Assembly: GCA_050955105.1 (NCBI GenBank)
Contig: JBPBQZ010000145.1
Coordinates: 1-22,773 of the forward strand
DNA: 22,773 nt
Source: JBPBQZ01 sp050955105
GTDB taxonomy: Bacteria > Pseudomonadota > Gammaproteobacteria > Burkholderiales > Burkholderiaceae
Direction of reading: 5' to 3'
Shown here one piece after another: positions 1-8,563 of the stretch. How positions within the stretch are numbered: the stretch's first letter is position 1; the number at the start of each line of letters is the position of its first letter. Under the pieces are notes generated by a model. It was not told the origin of the DNA and made no database searches. It saw only the letters and a list, made by a program, of their open reading frames with translations. The position numbers and the translations under genes are program-made.

Positions 1-122
1 GGATGGCTTGAACGGCATCGCGCGGCCCTCAGACGAAGCATCCGGCGCCCGTACCCGCGGCATCGATGGAGCGTGCCATGCACGCCGCGCGATGTCGCAT
101 TGGCTCAAGCTCGAAAGGAGAA

Positions 123-236
123 ATGCCATTGGTCAAGAAAATCGCCTTGCTCGGATTCGTAAGTGGATTCGCCCTGTTTCTGGCCCTGCGCAAGATGAGC
201 GGCGCGGCCACACGAGCATATCCGAAAACATTCTGA
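123..236 (+). CDS. possible 37-residue single-span membrane peptide
   Basis: A short reading frame begins MPLVKKIALL and ends AYPKTF. After two lysines it has a hydrophobic stretch at about residues 7-22, followed by RK and a polar tail, so it could be a small inner-membrane peptide with one span. A good Shine-Dalgarno sequence, AAAGGAG at 114-120, lies just upstream. It is only two bases from this ATG but eight bases from an in-frame TTG at 129-131, so the true start may be that TTG (35 residues). The frame converges on mscL with a 33-base gap. I do not recognise the family. The ribosome binding site and the amphipathic layout are the only support, and it could be chance. Confidence 0.4.
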   Translation: MPLVKKIALLGFVSGFALFLALRKMSGAATRAYPKTF

Positions 237-269
237 ACGCTGGTGTGCCAGTGGCGCCGCGCACCGCCA

Positions 270-725
270 TCACACCGGCGGGCGTTGCTGCAGCGAATCG
301 CGGATTTCGCGTAACAGCAGGACGTCTTCTGCGGGCGGCGGCGGTGCTGCGGCGGGCGCTTCGGCGGGCTTCAGTGCACGCATGCGATTCACCCCCTTCA
401 CCATCAGGAAAACGATGAAGGCCAGGATAATGAAGTTGATCAGCACGGTAATGAATGCGCCGTAGCCTAACACCGCGACGCCGGCCTTCTGCAAGTCGGC
501 GTACGAGTTGGAATCGCCTTTGAAAGTTGCCGGTAATGGGCCGATCTTGATGAAGAGATTCGAAAAGTCGAAGCCGCCTGTGGCCACGCCCACCACCGGC
601 ATGATCAAGTCTTTGACGATGGACTGGACGATCGTCGAGAAGGCTCCGCCGATGATCACACCAACGGCCAGGTCCATTACATTGCCTTTGACGGCGAATT
701 CCCGGAACTCTTTCAAGATACTCAT
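270..725 (-). CDS. mscL: large-conductance mechanosensitive channel MscL
   Basis: This 151-residue protein is the MscL channel of the inner membrane. It opens under high membrane tension after hypo-osmotic shock and releases solutes. The N-terminal helix MSILKEFREFAVKGNV and the following TM1 segment DLAVGVIIGGAFSTIV match the family closely. A periplasmic loop rich in Gly, Pro and Ser follows, then TM2 near GAFITVLINFIILAFIVFLM. The C-terminal bundle ends in the typical EDVLLLREIRDSL. An Ala/Pro linker, PAEAPAAAPPPPA, separates TM2 from the bundle. The reading frame stays open 32 codons upstream, but the family N-terminus and a strong GGAGGA seven bases before the ATG fix the start at 725. 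It appears monocistronic and is divergent from the DUF1328 gene. Confidence 0.97.
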   Translation of the reverse strand: MSILKEFREFAVKGNVMDLAVGVIIGGAFSTIVQSIVKDLIMPVVGVATGGFDFSNLFIKIGPLPATFKGDSNSYADLQKAGVAVLGYGAFITVLINFIILAFIVFLMVKGVNRMRALKPAEAPAAAPPPPAEDVLLLREIRDSLQQRPPV

Positions 726-1199
726 ACGACATTCCTCCGTGAAAAGGGCGCGGTGAGGCCGCTTATTGCGATCGACGACCAGTGGATCGAAGTATTCCGA
801 CGTCCCTGACATGTTCGGCATCCAGCTTTCGCGCGGGCGCGCAGGGTCGCGGCATCCAGGCGAACGCTAAGCGCTTGTCGAATACTACCGAAGTTTCGCC
901 GATGCGCACACTAACCGCGCATGCTTAGGAAGCGTCGATCCGAAACATCGCTGGCGGGAATTTTTACAAACTGTCAGGCCCTCAAGCGATGCTGGGCGCG
1001 CACAAGCCGCATAGCGCCTGCAAGCGCGCCGCGACGCCCACAAGTGCGCTCGCAGGTTTGCGTCAACGATGGGGTGACCGGCACATTAAATGCTTTTATC
1101 AAGATGATCGAAAAAAGGCACGTCCAGCGACTGGGTCGTGTGTAAAGCAATAAGCAGCGAGGAAGGACTCGCCGCACATCTTGTCCACGAGGGAATTAC
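726..1199. other. 474-bp divergent intergenic region
   Basis: This spacer separates mscL (minus) from the small DUF1328 gene (plus). Short frames on both strands (about 74 and 67 codons) have no ribosome binding site, an arginine-rich shadow-like composition and no recognisable domain, so I do not call them. An 8-bp palindrome AAGCGCTT lies near 870. A/T-rich patches near 960-970 and 1083-1115 could hold promoter elements, but I cannot find a -35/-10 pair with proper spacing. No riboswitch or RNA gene is recognised. Confidence 0.5.
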
Positions 1200-1373
1200 A
1201 TGCTGAAGCTGGCTATTCTGTTTGCCGTCATCTCCGTTGTCGCTGGGTTTTTCGGCTTCGGTCGCGTCTCATCGGGCGCTGCCGGTATCGCGAAAATCTT
1301 CTTCTTCATTTTTATCGTGCTATTCGTTGTGTTCCTGTTGCTGGCGGTGTTTGCTGGCTCGGCCATCCTCTAA
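1200..1373 (+). CDS. DUF1328 (YtjA-like) small membrane protein
   Basis: This 57-residue protein begins MLKLAILFAVISVVAGFFGF and continues with a short GRVSSGAAGIAKIFFF segment into a second hydrophobic helix ending FAGSAIL. The lone-helix / GFG-x-(S/A)-S-x-A-A-G-I-A-K / second-helix layout is typical of the DUF1328 (YtjA) family. These are tiny two-span inner-membrane proteins common in proteobacteria, and their biochemical role is unknown. AGGGA at 1190-1194 lies five bases before the ATG and supports this start. The gene is 45 bp upstream of glgX on the same strand, so co-transcription is possible. Members are often reported as stress-responsive, but nothing in this sequence shows that. 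Confidence 0.9.
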   Translation: MLKLAILFAVISVVAGFFGFGRVSSGAAGIAKIFFFIFIVLFVVFLLLAVFAGSAIL

Positions 1374-1418
1374 CGCGCCGCGCTCAATCAAAACAACCTA
1401 CGAATACAAGGAAGGTCG

Positions 1419-3671
1419 ATGTCCAAAACCGCCAGCCGCATTTCGGAAGGCACGCCATTTTTGCGCGGTGCTACATGGGATGGTTCCGGCGTCAATTTCG
1501 CGCTGTTCACGGCGAACGCCACCAAGGTCGAGCTGTGCTTGTTCGATGCCGATGGCAAGACCGAGCGTGAACGTATAGAGATGCCCGAGTACACCGACGA
1601 GGTGTGGCACGTCTACTTGCCTGACGCGCGTCCCGGCCAGGTCTATGCCTACCGGGTGCACGGTCCCTATGAGCCGGATGCCGGTCATCGCTTCAATCCG
1701 AACAAGCTGCTGCTCGACCCATATGCGAAGGCATATGTCGGACAGCTTACACTGGCGCCCGAAGTGTTTGGCTATACGCTGGGCTCGCCTGACGCCGACT
1801 TGAGCTTCGACACGCGCGACAGCGCGGCTTTCGTGCAAAAGGGCCGCGTGGTCGATAGCTCATTTACCTGGCACCATGCGCAGAAAACCCGCGTGCCCTG
1901 GGATCGCACCGTATTTTATGAGATGCATGCGCGCGGCTATACGATGCGACATCCGGCCGTGCCCGAGCCGCTGCGCGGTACCTTCGGTGGCTTGGGAGTC
2001 GATGAAGTCCTGGACTACGTGCGGGGGTTGGGCGTGACCTCGGTCGAGCTGCTGCCGGTGCAGGCCTTCGTCAACGACAGCTATCTGCTGGACAAGGGGC
2101 TCACCAACTACTGGGGCTATAACACGCTGGGCTTTTTTGCTGCCGATCCACGCTTTTTTGCCGACGGCGACATCGGCGAATTCAAGCAGATGGTCGATCG
2201 TATGCATGAATATGGGCTCGAAGTGATACTCGACGTGGTCTACAACCACACTGCCGAAGGCAACGAGCTTGGGCCCACGCTGTCATTCAAAGGTATCGAT
2301 AACGCGTCCTACTATCGACTGATGCCCGATGAGCCGCGTTTCTATATCAACGACACCGGTACCGGCAACACGCTCAACCTGTCGCATCCGCGCGTCTTGC
2401 AAATGGTCACCGACAGTCTGCGTTACTGGGTCACCGAGATGAATATCGACGGCTTTCGCTTCGATCTGGCGACAATTCTCGGACGCGAGGAACACGGCTT
2501 CGACGAAGGCGGCGGCTTTCTCGACAGCTGTCGGCAAGACCCCATTCTTTCGAGCGTCAAACTTGTCGCCGAACCATGGGACTGCGGGCCGGGCGGTTAT
2601 CAGGTGGGCGGCTTCCCACCGGGCTGGGCCGAGTGGAACGATACCTTCCGTGATACCGTGCGCGCCTTCTGGAAGGGCGATGAGGGTGTAGCGCCGGAAC
2701 TGGCATCACGCGTAACGGCTTCAGCGGACAAATTCAACCGTCGCGGCCGGCGTCCGTGGGCGAGTGTCAACTTCCTCACCGCGCATGACGGCTTTACGCT
2801 GCACGACCTGGTGTCGTACAACGACAAGCATAACGAGGCGAACGGCGAGGACAATCGCGACGGCCATTCCGACAATCGCTCGTGGAACTGCGGCGTGGAA
2901 GGGCCGACCGACGATCCTGAAATCCGCGCCTTACGCGAGCGGCAGAAGCGCAATATGCTGGCGACGCTGCTGTTCTCGCAAGGTACGCCCATGCTGCTGG
3001 CAGGCGACGAGTTTGGGCGCACGCAAGAAGGCAACAACAACGCCTACTGCCAGGATAACGAAATAAGCTGGGTCGATTGGGAGGGCATCGACGAGGACGG
3101 CCGCGGCCTCACCGAGTTCGTGCGCAATCTGCTGCGGCTTCGGCGTGAACTGCCGGTGCTGCGACGCAGTCGCTTTCTTACCGGCGAGTGGAACGAAGCG
3201 TTGCAGGTTACTGACGTGACCTGGGTCGCCGCCGACGGTTCGCCGCTGCGCGACGACCACTGGTCGGACGCAATGATGCGCTGTTTCGGCATGGTGATCG
3301 ACGGCCGCGCACAGGCTAGCGGCATTCGGCGCCCGGCATCGGATGCGACGCTGCTGATCGTATTCAATGCGCATCATGACGTGGTCGATTTCACCTTGCC
3401 GGAGATCTACGGCAGCCAGAGCTGGACTTGCATGATCGACACGAATATGCCGGTGCGCGATGAGCTTCCAGAGTTTGATTCGGGTGACGTCTATCAGGTA
3501 ACCGGCCGTTCGCTGCTGCTGTTCGCCTTACGGGCGCGCGGCGCGACGCAGCGGATTTTCGAACGACTGGGTGATGCCTTGACCACCGATTCGAGCGAAG
3601 CGATCGAAGCGGCGGCGGGCGCTGCCGGCAAAGGGAGCGGCGACGCTACTGGCGCGGCGCCGTCCGAGTGA
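1419..3671 (+). CDS. glgX: glycogen debranching enzyme GlgX
   Basis: This 750-residue cytoplasmic GH13 enzyme hydrolyses alpha-1,6 branch linkages in glycogen or limit dextrins. An N-terminal CBM48-like beta-sandwich (about residues 10-110) precedes the catalytic barrel. Visible family motifs are DVVYNH at 272-277, the nucleophile region GFRFDLA with Asp349, the acid/base region VAEPWD with Glu385, and TAHDGF with the transition-state Asp457. The block WNDTFRDTVRAFW, just after Glu385, is typical of GlgX/TreX rather than pullulanase. The Ala/Gly/Ser-rich tail after about residue 720 is probably disordered. AAGGAAGG lies shortly before the ATG. No glgA, glgB, glgP or tre genes adjoin it, so it is detached from the usual glycogen/trehalose cluster. 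The 3' end converges on the TPR gene with a 34-bp gap. Confidence 0.97.
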   Translation: MSKTASRISEGTPFLRGATWDGSGVNFALFTANATKVELCLFDADGKTERERIEMPEYTDEVWHVYLPDARPGQVYAYRVHGPYEPDAGHRFNPNKLLLDPYAKAYVGQLTLAPEVFGYTLGSPDADLSFDTRDSAAFVQKGRVVDSSFTWHHAQKTRVPWDRTVFYEMHARGYTMRHPAVPEPLRGTFGGLGVDEVLDYVRGLGVTSVELLPVQAFVNDSYLLDKGLTNYWGYNTLGFFAADPRFFADGDIGEFKQMVDRMHEYGLEVILDVVYNHTAEGNELGPTLSFKGIDNASYYRLMPDEPRFYINDTGTGNTLNLSHPRVLQMVTDSLRYWVTEMNIDGFRFDLATILGREEHGFDEGGGFLDSCRQDPILSSVKLVAEPWDCGPGGYQVGGFPPGWAEWNDTFRDTVRAFWKGDEGVAPELASRVTASADKFNRRGRRPWASVNFLTAHDGFTLHDLVSYNDKHNEANGEDNRDGHSDNRSWNCGVEGPTDDPEIRALRERQKRNMLATLLFSQGTPMLLAGDEFGRTQEGNNNAYCQDNEISWVDWEGIDEDGRGLTEFVRNLLRLRRELPVLRRSRFLTGEWNEALQVTDVTWVAADGSPLRDDHWSDAMMRCFGMVIDGRAQASGIRRPASDATLLIVFNAHHDVVDFTLPEIYGSQSWTCMIDTNMPVRDELPEFDSGDVYQVTGRSLLLFALRARGATQRIFERLGDALTTDSSEAIEAAAGAAGKGSGDATGAAPSE

Positions 3672-3705
3672 TGGGGTAGGTCGCACGGTACCTCGGATAG
3701 GGACG

Positions 3706-4929
3706 TCAGATGTCGTTGGAGTTGTCCGATCCGCTGTCGTCCCAGTCGTTGCCGCCCTGGCCGAAATCGACGCCACCGCCATCGTTGCTGGTGTCGGCGC
3801 CGCTGTTATCCCAGTTGTCGCCGCGGCCGTAGTCGACATCATCGCGCGGGTTGCGCTCGTCGATGATGACGTCGCGTTCGCGCCCGCCGCCGACCCGTCC
3901 CAGCACTTCGCCTAGCAACACGCCGGTCAACAGGCCGCCGCCCAAGCCCATGCCGCCGCCTGCCGGCGGCGCTTGCACGATCACCGGCGGCGGGCCGCCT
4001 GGCTGGCCTGGCGTCGGCGCGGCGCCATACGGCGACGGCGCCCCGCCACGGCCGAAACGCTCGGCTTCCAGCGCATACGCCGACGGGGCATTCTGCGTGG
4101 CTGCCGGATCGGGGCGGCCGGCCGCGCGTGCTTTCAGGCTTTCCAATTGAAACGCCAGGCTGTCGAGCCGGGCTTCCGGCGGTCCGTCGTAGGCATTGCC
4201 TGGGCGCGGCCCGTTCGGATCGGTCTGCGCTGCGTACAAGGCGTCGACAATATTGCGCGTTTCGGTCTCGAGATCGTCTGCTTCACGCAGCAGCGCTTCA
4301 TGTCCCACCACGGTCGACAAGCGAATGTCGAGCTTTGCCGCGCGCACCTCCTCCAGCAACGCGGTGGCGCGCTTGAGCGCCGCGCGGCCATAGTCGCGCT
4401 CGCTATCCTCGCGCTTGGCGCGCGCCCGGCGCACCGTCCAACTCAACACGACGCCGATCACGATCAAGGCGATCACCAACAGGAGCCACGCGCCGATCGA
4501 CGGACCGCTGCGCACCGGCGGCAGCGCGGCGGCAGCCGGCAAGGCGCCCACCGCCGCTGGCGCCGCCAGGGCGGCGGTAGCAGGCGGTGTGACGACGTTG
4601 CGTGATGACGCGGCCCCGGCTTTTGCCTGCAGGCGGCGCTGGATCGTCGCAAATCGTCCCTCATTGTCAAAGCTCAAGCTGGGATCGAGCGTGCGCGCTT
4701 GCTGCAACTGGCTGAGCGCGGCGTCGACGCGGTTCTCGCGTTCCAGCACCTGCGCGTAGATGAAATGCGCGCGGGCACTTTTCGGATGGGCGGCGATAAC
4801 CTGCTGCAACAGGTCGTCGGCGCGCGCGTAGTTGCCGCTGGCGACCGCGCGCTGCACGTCTTGCACGGTAGGCGCGGCCATCACGTGAGCGGACAGCGCG
4901 AACAACAGAATGGCTAAAATGCGACGCAT
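3706..4929 (-). CDS. membrane-anchored TPR protein with glycine-rich segment and acidic tail, partner of PspA
   Basis: This 407-residue protein has a signal peptide (MRRILAILLFALSAHVMA), a TPR-like region at about residues 20-85 (ARADDLLQQVIAAHPKSARA followed by a second helical pair), and an Ala/Pro linker. A transmembrane helix at about 145-166 is followed by a basic RRARAKRE stop-transfer sequence. A helical stretch (about 175-265) leads to a Pro/Gly-rich region, a glycine-zipper-like GGGMGLGGGLLTGVLLGEVL, and a 50-residue tail rich in Asp, Asn and Gly. The TPR part should be periplasmic and the rest cytoplasmic. The open frame extends 26 codons further, but the signal peptide and TGAGGA eight bases before the ATG favour 4929. 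It lies 31 bp downstream of pspA in the same direction, which suggests an envelope-stress operon. The exact function is unknown. Confidence 0.8.
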   Translation of the reverse strand: MRRILAILLFALSAHVMAAPTVQDVQRAVASGNYARADDLLQQVIAAHPKSARAHFIYAQVLERENRVDAALSQLQQARTLDPSLSFDNEGRFATIQRRLQAKAGAASSRNVVTPPATAALAAPAAVGALPAAAALPPVRSGPSIGAWLLLVIALIVIGVVLSWTVRRARAKREDSERDYGRAALKRATALLEEVRAAKLDIRLSTVVGHEALLREADDLETETRNIVDALYAAQTDPNGPRPGNAYDGPPEARLDSLAFQLESLKARAAGRPDPAATQNAPSAYALEAERFGRGGAPSPYGAAPTPGQPGGPPPVIVQAPPAGGGMGLGGGLLTGVLLGEVLGRVGGGRERDVIIDERNPRDDVDYGRGDNWDNSGADTSNDGGGVDFGQGGNDWDDSGSDNSNDI

Positions 4930-4960
4930 GGCCGAATTCCTCAGGTGAATCGAGCAGATT

Positions 4961-5668
4961 TCAGGCGCCGTCGGCAGGCTTCGAGTCAGATGCGCTGCCT
5001 TCGGCAATTTGGCGCTTCAGATCGGCCAGGCGGTCATCGACCGAGGGGCCGGTATTCAGTGCGTTGAGCTTTTCGTCCAGCGCGCGCCCACTGTGTTCAT
5101 CCGCAGAGCCGAGACGTGCGTCGGCGCGCGCGTTCGCGAGGTTGACCTTTTCCTCGAGCTTTGAAAAATCCTCTGACAAGTTTTGGCCACCGATGCCGCC
5201 CAGCGCGGTCGCTGCCGTATCCTTGGCCTGGGCGATCTGCTGGCGCGCTTCGAGGATGCTGGTGCGCGTGGTGAGTTCCTTGCGGCGCGCCGCCATATCG
5301 TCGATCTGTTTCTTCAGATTGTTGAGCGCCGGTTCGAGCTGCGTCAGTTCCTGCGCCAGCGCGTCACGTTCGGTTTCCGCGGCGCGTTGCGCCTGCAGCG
5401 CTTCACGCGCCAGGCCCTCGTCACCGCTTTTGAGCGCGCGCAGCGCGCCTTCGGCATAACGCTTGACCTTGTCGTCAGCCGCGTCGCGCTTGCTGCGCTG
5501 GGTGCTGAGTTGCGCCTGCACTTCGATCAGCGAATTTTGTGCCTTGTCGATGCTGGCATCGAGTTCGCGGACGATTTGACGCGCGTCACGCGACGGATCT
5601 TTCACGGCTTCGGCCGCGTCATTGAGCAGGCCGTTGAAAGTGCGTGAGAGGGTACTGAATAAAGACAT
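4961..5668 (-). CDS. pspA: PspA/IM30 family protein
   Basis: This 235-residue protein starts MSLFSTLSRTFNGLLNDAAE, an amphipathic membrane-binding helix. It continues as an almost unbroken coiled coil rich in Ala, Glu, Lys and Gln (for example QLSTQRSKRDAADDKVKRYA) to about residue 190. A C-terminal helix, VDDRLADLKRQI, is followed by a short acidic tail. Length and layout match the PspA/IM30/Vipp1 (ESCRT-III-like) family, which assembles on the inner membrane to protect its integrity and the proton motive force. GGAG lies six bases before the ATG. It is the first gene of a two-gene unit with the downstream TPR membrane protein. No pspF, pspB or pspC is present, and I see no sigma54-type promoter upstream, so its control probably differs from the enterobacterial psp operon. 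Confidence 0.92.
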   Translation of the reverse strand: MSLFSTLSRTFNGLLNDAAEAVKDPSRDARQIVRELDASIDKAQNSLIEVQAQLSTQRSKRDAADDKVKRYAEGALRALKSGDEGLAREALQAQRAAETERDALAQELTQLEPALNNLKKQIDDMAARRKELTTRTSILEARQQIAQAKDTAATALGGIGGQNLSEDFSKLEEKVNLANARADARLGSADEHSGRALDEKLNALNTGPSVDDRLADLKRQIAEGSASDSKPADGA

Positions 5669-6021
5669 GATTGCTCCGGTACGAAAGGCACGGGAACGGG
5701 GCCGTGCAGAGCGCTCATCTTACACGCCTGCAGGCAGCGGGTTCGGGCGTCTCGCACGGCGCTCGGGGCAAGGCGCAGGTGCATTTGCCGGCCGCCTGAA
5801 TCGCGGTGCGACGGCCGGTATTCGACGTAAGCGCAGGCCAGGCAACCCGTGGCGGCGCGAGGCTTACTCACGATTCTTTACAATGCGGGTCGGACGCTTA
5901 CAGGTTTTTGCGCATGGGCGCGGCCACGAACGGCGTATCCTTCGGTTTGCCTCGACCTGCGCGGGGCTTGCTTACCGCTCGGCGTGCGCCTTGGCGCCCA
6001 GCTTTTTCACTGTTTTGAGCG
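5669..6021. other. 353-bp divergent intergenic region
   Basis: This spacer lies between pspA (minus) and the PBP1A gene (plus). Reading frames that cross it continue out of frame into mrcA or antisense to pspA and look like shadows. A TACAAT hexamer at 5879-5884 could be a -10 element for the plus-strand gene, but no good -35 sits 16-18 bp upstream. On the minus strand TAAGAT (about 5716-5721) is a possible pspA -10, also without a clear -35. I see no riboswitch and no terminator. Confidence 0.45.
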
Positions 6022-8442
6022 ATGCCATTGTCACAGCCCCCGTCAGACCGCGATCGCCGTACCTCACCGAATTCGTCCCGTGCGCAGCGCTCGCCTTGGA
6101 GTTCCATCGCGCTCACCGTGGGCACTATCGTCGCGGCGCTGCTGGTGCTGGGCGGCTTGCTGGCAGGCTACATCCTGATCGTGATGGAGCCGAATCTGCC
6201 GCCGCTGGACGCGCTTACCGACTATCGCCCGAAGGTGCCGCTGCGGATTTATACGGCTGATCACGTGCTGATCGGCGAGTTCGGCGAAGAACGCCGGCGC
6301 CTGATGCGTTTCGACGATATCCCCGATGTGATGAAGAAGGCGGTGCTCGCCATCGAGGACTACCGCTTCTATCAGCACGGCGGCGTCGATTTCGAAGGCA
6401 TCTTGCGCGCCGGCGTGACCGACTTGCTACATGGCGGCGCGTCGCAGGGAGCCAGCACCATCACCATGCAGGTGGCGCGCAACTTCTTCCTGTCCAGCGA
6501 AAAAACCTACACGCGCAAAATCTACGAGATGCTGCTCGCGTACAAGATCGAGTCGACGCTGTCGAAAGACCAGATTCTCGAGTTGTATATGAATCAGATA
6601 TACCTGGGCCAGCGCGCCTATGGCTTTGCGAGCGCTGCGCAGATCTACTTCGGCAAAGACTTGAAAGACGTGACGCTGGCCGAGGCCGCGATGCTGGCCG
6701 GCCTGCCGAAAGCGCCGTCGGCCTACAACCCGATCGTTAATCCGAAGCGTGCCAAGGTGCGCCAGGAATACATCCTCAAGCGCATGGCCGAGCTCGGCTA
6801 TATCGATGCGACGCAATACCAGGCCGCGCTGGCCGAACCGCTGCATGTGAAGGGCGTGGGCTCGGAATTCAGCGTGCACGCCGAGTACGTCGCCGAAATG
6901 GCGCGGCAGATGATGTACGCGCAATACAAGGACGATACCTATACGCGTGGTCTGAACGTCGTGACCACGGTCGATGCGGCGGACCAGGAAGCGGCCTACC
7001 AGTCGGTGCGCAAAGGCATCATGGACTACGATCGCCGCCATGGTTATCGCGGCCCGGAAGGCTTCGTCGAACTGCCGGCGTCTGAAGACGACCGTGAAGA
7101 AGCCATCGAAGATGCGCTGGTCGACCATCCGGACAATGGCGACATCGTCGCCGCTGTTGTGACTGCATTGGCGCCCAAACAAATCACCGCGATGCGCGCC
7201 ACCGGCGAGCAGGTGACGATAACTGGCAGCGGCCTGCGCTTCGCCGCGTATGCCTTGAGCCCGCGCGCGCCGGCTGCGATACGATTGCGGCCCGGCGCCA
7301 TCGTCCGCATCATGCAGGACGATGCGGGCAACTGGAGCATTGCACAGTTGCCGCAAGTAGAGGGTGCGCTGGTGTCGGTGACGCCCGCGGATGGCGCGAT
7401 TCGCGCACTGGTAGGGGGGTTCGATTTCAACCAGAACAAGTTCAATCACGTGACGCAAGCGTGGCGGCAGCCTGGCTCGAGCTTCAAGCCATTCATTTAT
7501 TCGGCGGCATTGGAGAAGGGCGTGGGGCCGGCGACGATTGTCAACGACGCGCCGCTGTCGTTCAGTGCCGCGCAGACCGGTGGCCAGCCGTGGGATCCGA
7601 AAGATGACGATGAGCCGGAAGGGCCGATGACGGTGCGCGCGGCGCTGGAAAAGTCCAAGAATCTGGTGTCGATCCGCATTCTCGATATGATCGGCACGCA
7701 GTACGCACAGCAATTTATTACGCGTTTTGGTTTCGATGCGAGCCGCAATCCGCCTTATCTGCCGATGGCCTTGGGCGCCGGGCAGGTTACGCCGCTGCAA
7801 GTGGCGGGCGGCTATGCGGTGTTTGCCAATGGCGGATATCGCGTGCAACCCTATCTGGTGAGGGAGGTGACCGATGCGCGCGGCGACGTGCTGGCGCAGT
7901 CGAACTCGCCGCAGGCCGACCAAGGCGCGCCACGCGTCATCGACGCGCGCAACGCCTACGTGATGAACAGCCTCCTGACCGATGTGGCCCAGCACGGCAC
8001 CGGCGCGCAGAGCAATGTCTTGCGGCGCACCGATCTGGCCGGCAAGACCGGCACCACCAATGAAGCGCGCGATGGCTGGTTCGCCGGCTACCAGCATTCC
8101 TTGGTGGCCGTGGCCTGGTTGGGCTACGACCAGCCGCGCAGCCTGGGCAGCCGCGAATTCGGCGCACAACTGGCGCTGCCGGTTTGGATTCAATACATGA
8201 GTCGGGCCTTGCGCGGCGTGCCGCAATATCAGATGCCGATGCCGGAGGGCTTGACCGCCATCGATGGCGAGCTGTATTACACCAGTGCCGTGCCGGGTGC
8301 GGGCTTCGTCGCCAGCATCGGTGTGGATGCGGGTGCGCTCGATGCGCCGAGCGGGCTGCCAGGCGCGAGCCAGGTGGTGCCGACGGTCGATTCCACCGAG
8401 CGCAGCGGCATCATCGATCTGTTCGAGCGCAACAAGAACTGA
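6022..8442 (+). CDS. mrcA: class A penicillin-binding protein 1A (transglycosylase/transpeptidase)
   Basis: This 806-residue bifunctional peptidoglycan synthase polymerises glycan strands from lipid II and cross-links them in the periplasm. A polar cytoplasmic tail is followed by a transmembrane anchor (about residues 28-54). The GT51 domain has the catalytic Glu112 in IEDYRFYQHGG, plus QGASTITMQVARN and the segment around ELYMNQIYLGQRAYG. An OB-like insertion spans about 330-430. The transpeptidase has SSFK with Ser486, the SKN motif at 545-547, and KTGT at 675-678. All key residues are intact. The ribosome binding site before the ATG is weak, so the start could shift by a few codons. In many Burkholderiales mrcA adjoins the pilMNOPQ cluster, but here it sits between pspA and fsr, so it may be a second PBP1A paralogue. 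Confidence 0.95.
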   Translation: MPLSQPPSDRDRRTSPNSSRAQRSPWSSIALTVGTIVAALLVLGGLLAGYILIVMEPNLPPLDALTDYRPKVPLRIYTADHVLIGEFGEERRRLMRFDDIPDVMKKAVLAIEDYRFYQHGGVDFEGILRAGVTDLLHGGASQGASTITMQVARNFFLSSEKTYTRKIYEMLLAYKIESTLSKDQILELYMNQIYLGQRAYGFASAAQIYFGKDLKDVTLAEAAMLAGLPKAPSAYNPIVNPKRAKVRQEYILKRMAELGYIDATQYQAALAEPLHVKGVGSEFSVHAEYVAEMARQMMYAQYKDDTYTRGLNVVTTVDAADQEAAYQSVRKGIMDYDRRHGYRGPEGFVELPASEDDREEAIEDALVDHPDNGDIVAAVVTALAPKQITAMRATGEQVTITGSGLRFAAYALSPRAPAAIRLRPGAIVRIMQDDAGNWSIAQLPQVEGALVSVTPADGAIRALVGGFDFNQNKFNHVTQAWRQPGSSFKPFIYSAALEKGVGPATIVNDAPLSFSAAQTGGQPWDPKDDDEPEGPMTVRAALEKSKNLVSIRILDMIGTQYAQQFITRFGFDASRNPPYLPMALGAGQVTPLQVAGGYAVFANGGYRVQPYLVREVTDARGDVLAQSNSPQADQGAPRVIDARNAYVMNSLLTDVAQHGTGAQSNVLRRTDLAGKTGTTNEARDGWFAGYQHSLVAVAWLGYDQPRSLGSREFGAQLALPVWIQYMSRALRGVPQYQMPMPEGLTAIDGELYYTSAVPGAGFVASIGVDAGALDAPSGLPGASQVVPTVDSTERSGIIDLFERNKN

Positions 8443-8498
8443 ACGACGAAAGGGCGCGAAAGTGGGGCGACGCTGTCTCAATCGCGACAAAATATGAC

Positions 8499-8528
8499 CT
8501 GACAACTGAAGCGGACAACGCGTAAACT
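8499..8528 (+). promoter_or_regulatory. candidate sigma70-type promoter for fsr
   Basis: CTGACA at 8499-8504 and TAAACT at 8523-8528 are separated by 18 bp. They match the -35 consensus at five of six positions and the -10 consensus at four of six. The pair lies about 35 bp upstream of the fsr start codon, inside the 121-bp gap after mrcA, which suggests that fsr has its own promoter. Confidence 0.4.
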
Positions 8529-8563
8529 TCCGTTACCGCTCGACATTCAGAAAAGAGATTGCG

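Noticed and set aside
921..1145. 74-codon plus-strand frame between mscL and the DUF1328 gene
   Set aside because: It has no ribosome binding site, a shadow-like Arg-rich composition and no recognisable domain.
5669..5830. Sigma54 (PspF-type) promoter upstream of pspA
   Set aside because: No TGGCAC-N5-TTGC match was seen on the minus strand, and there is no pspF nearby.
6427..8505. Open frame of about 690 codons on the minus strand
   Set aside because: It lies wholly antisense to the well-supported mrcA, is rich in Arg and His, and has no domain or ribosome site. It is a codon-bias shadow.
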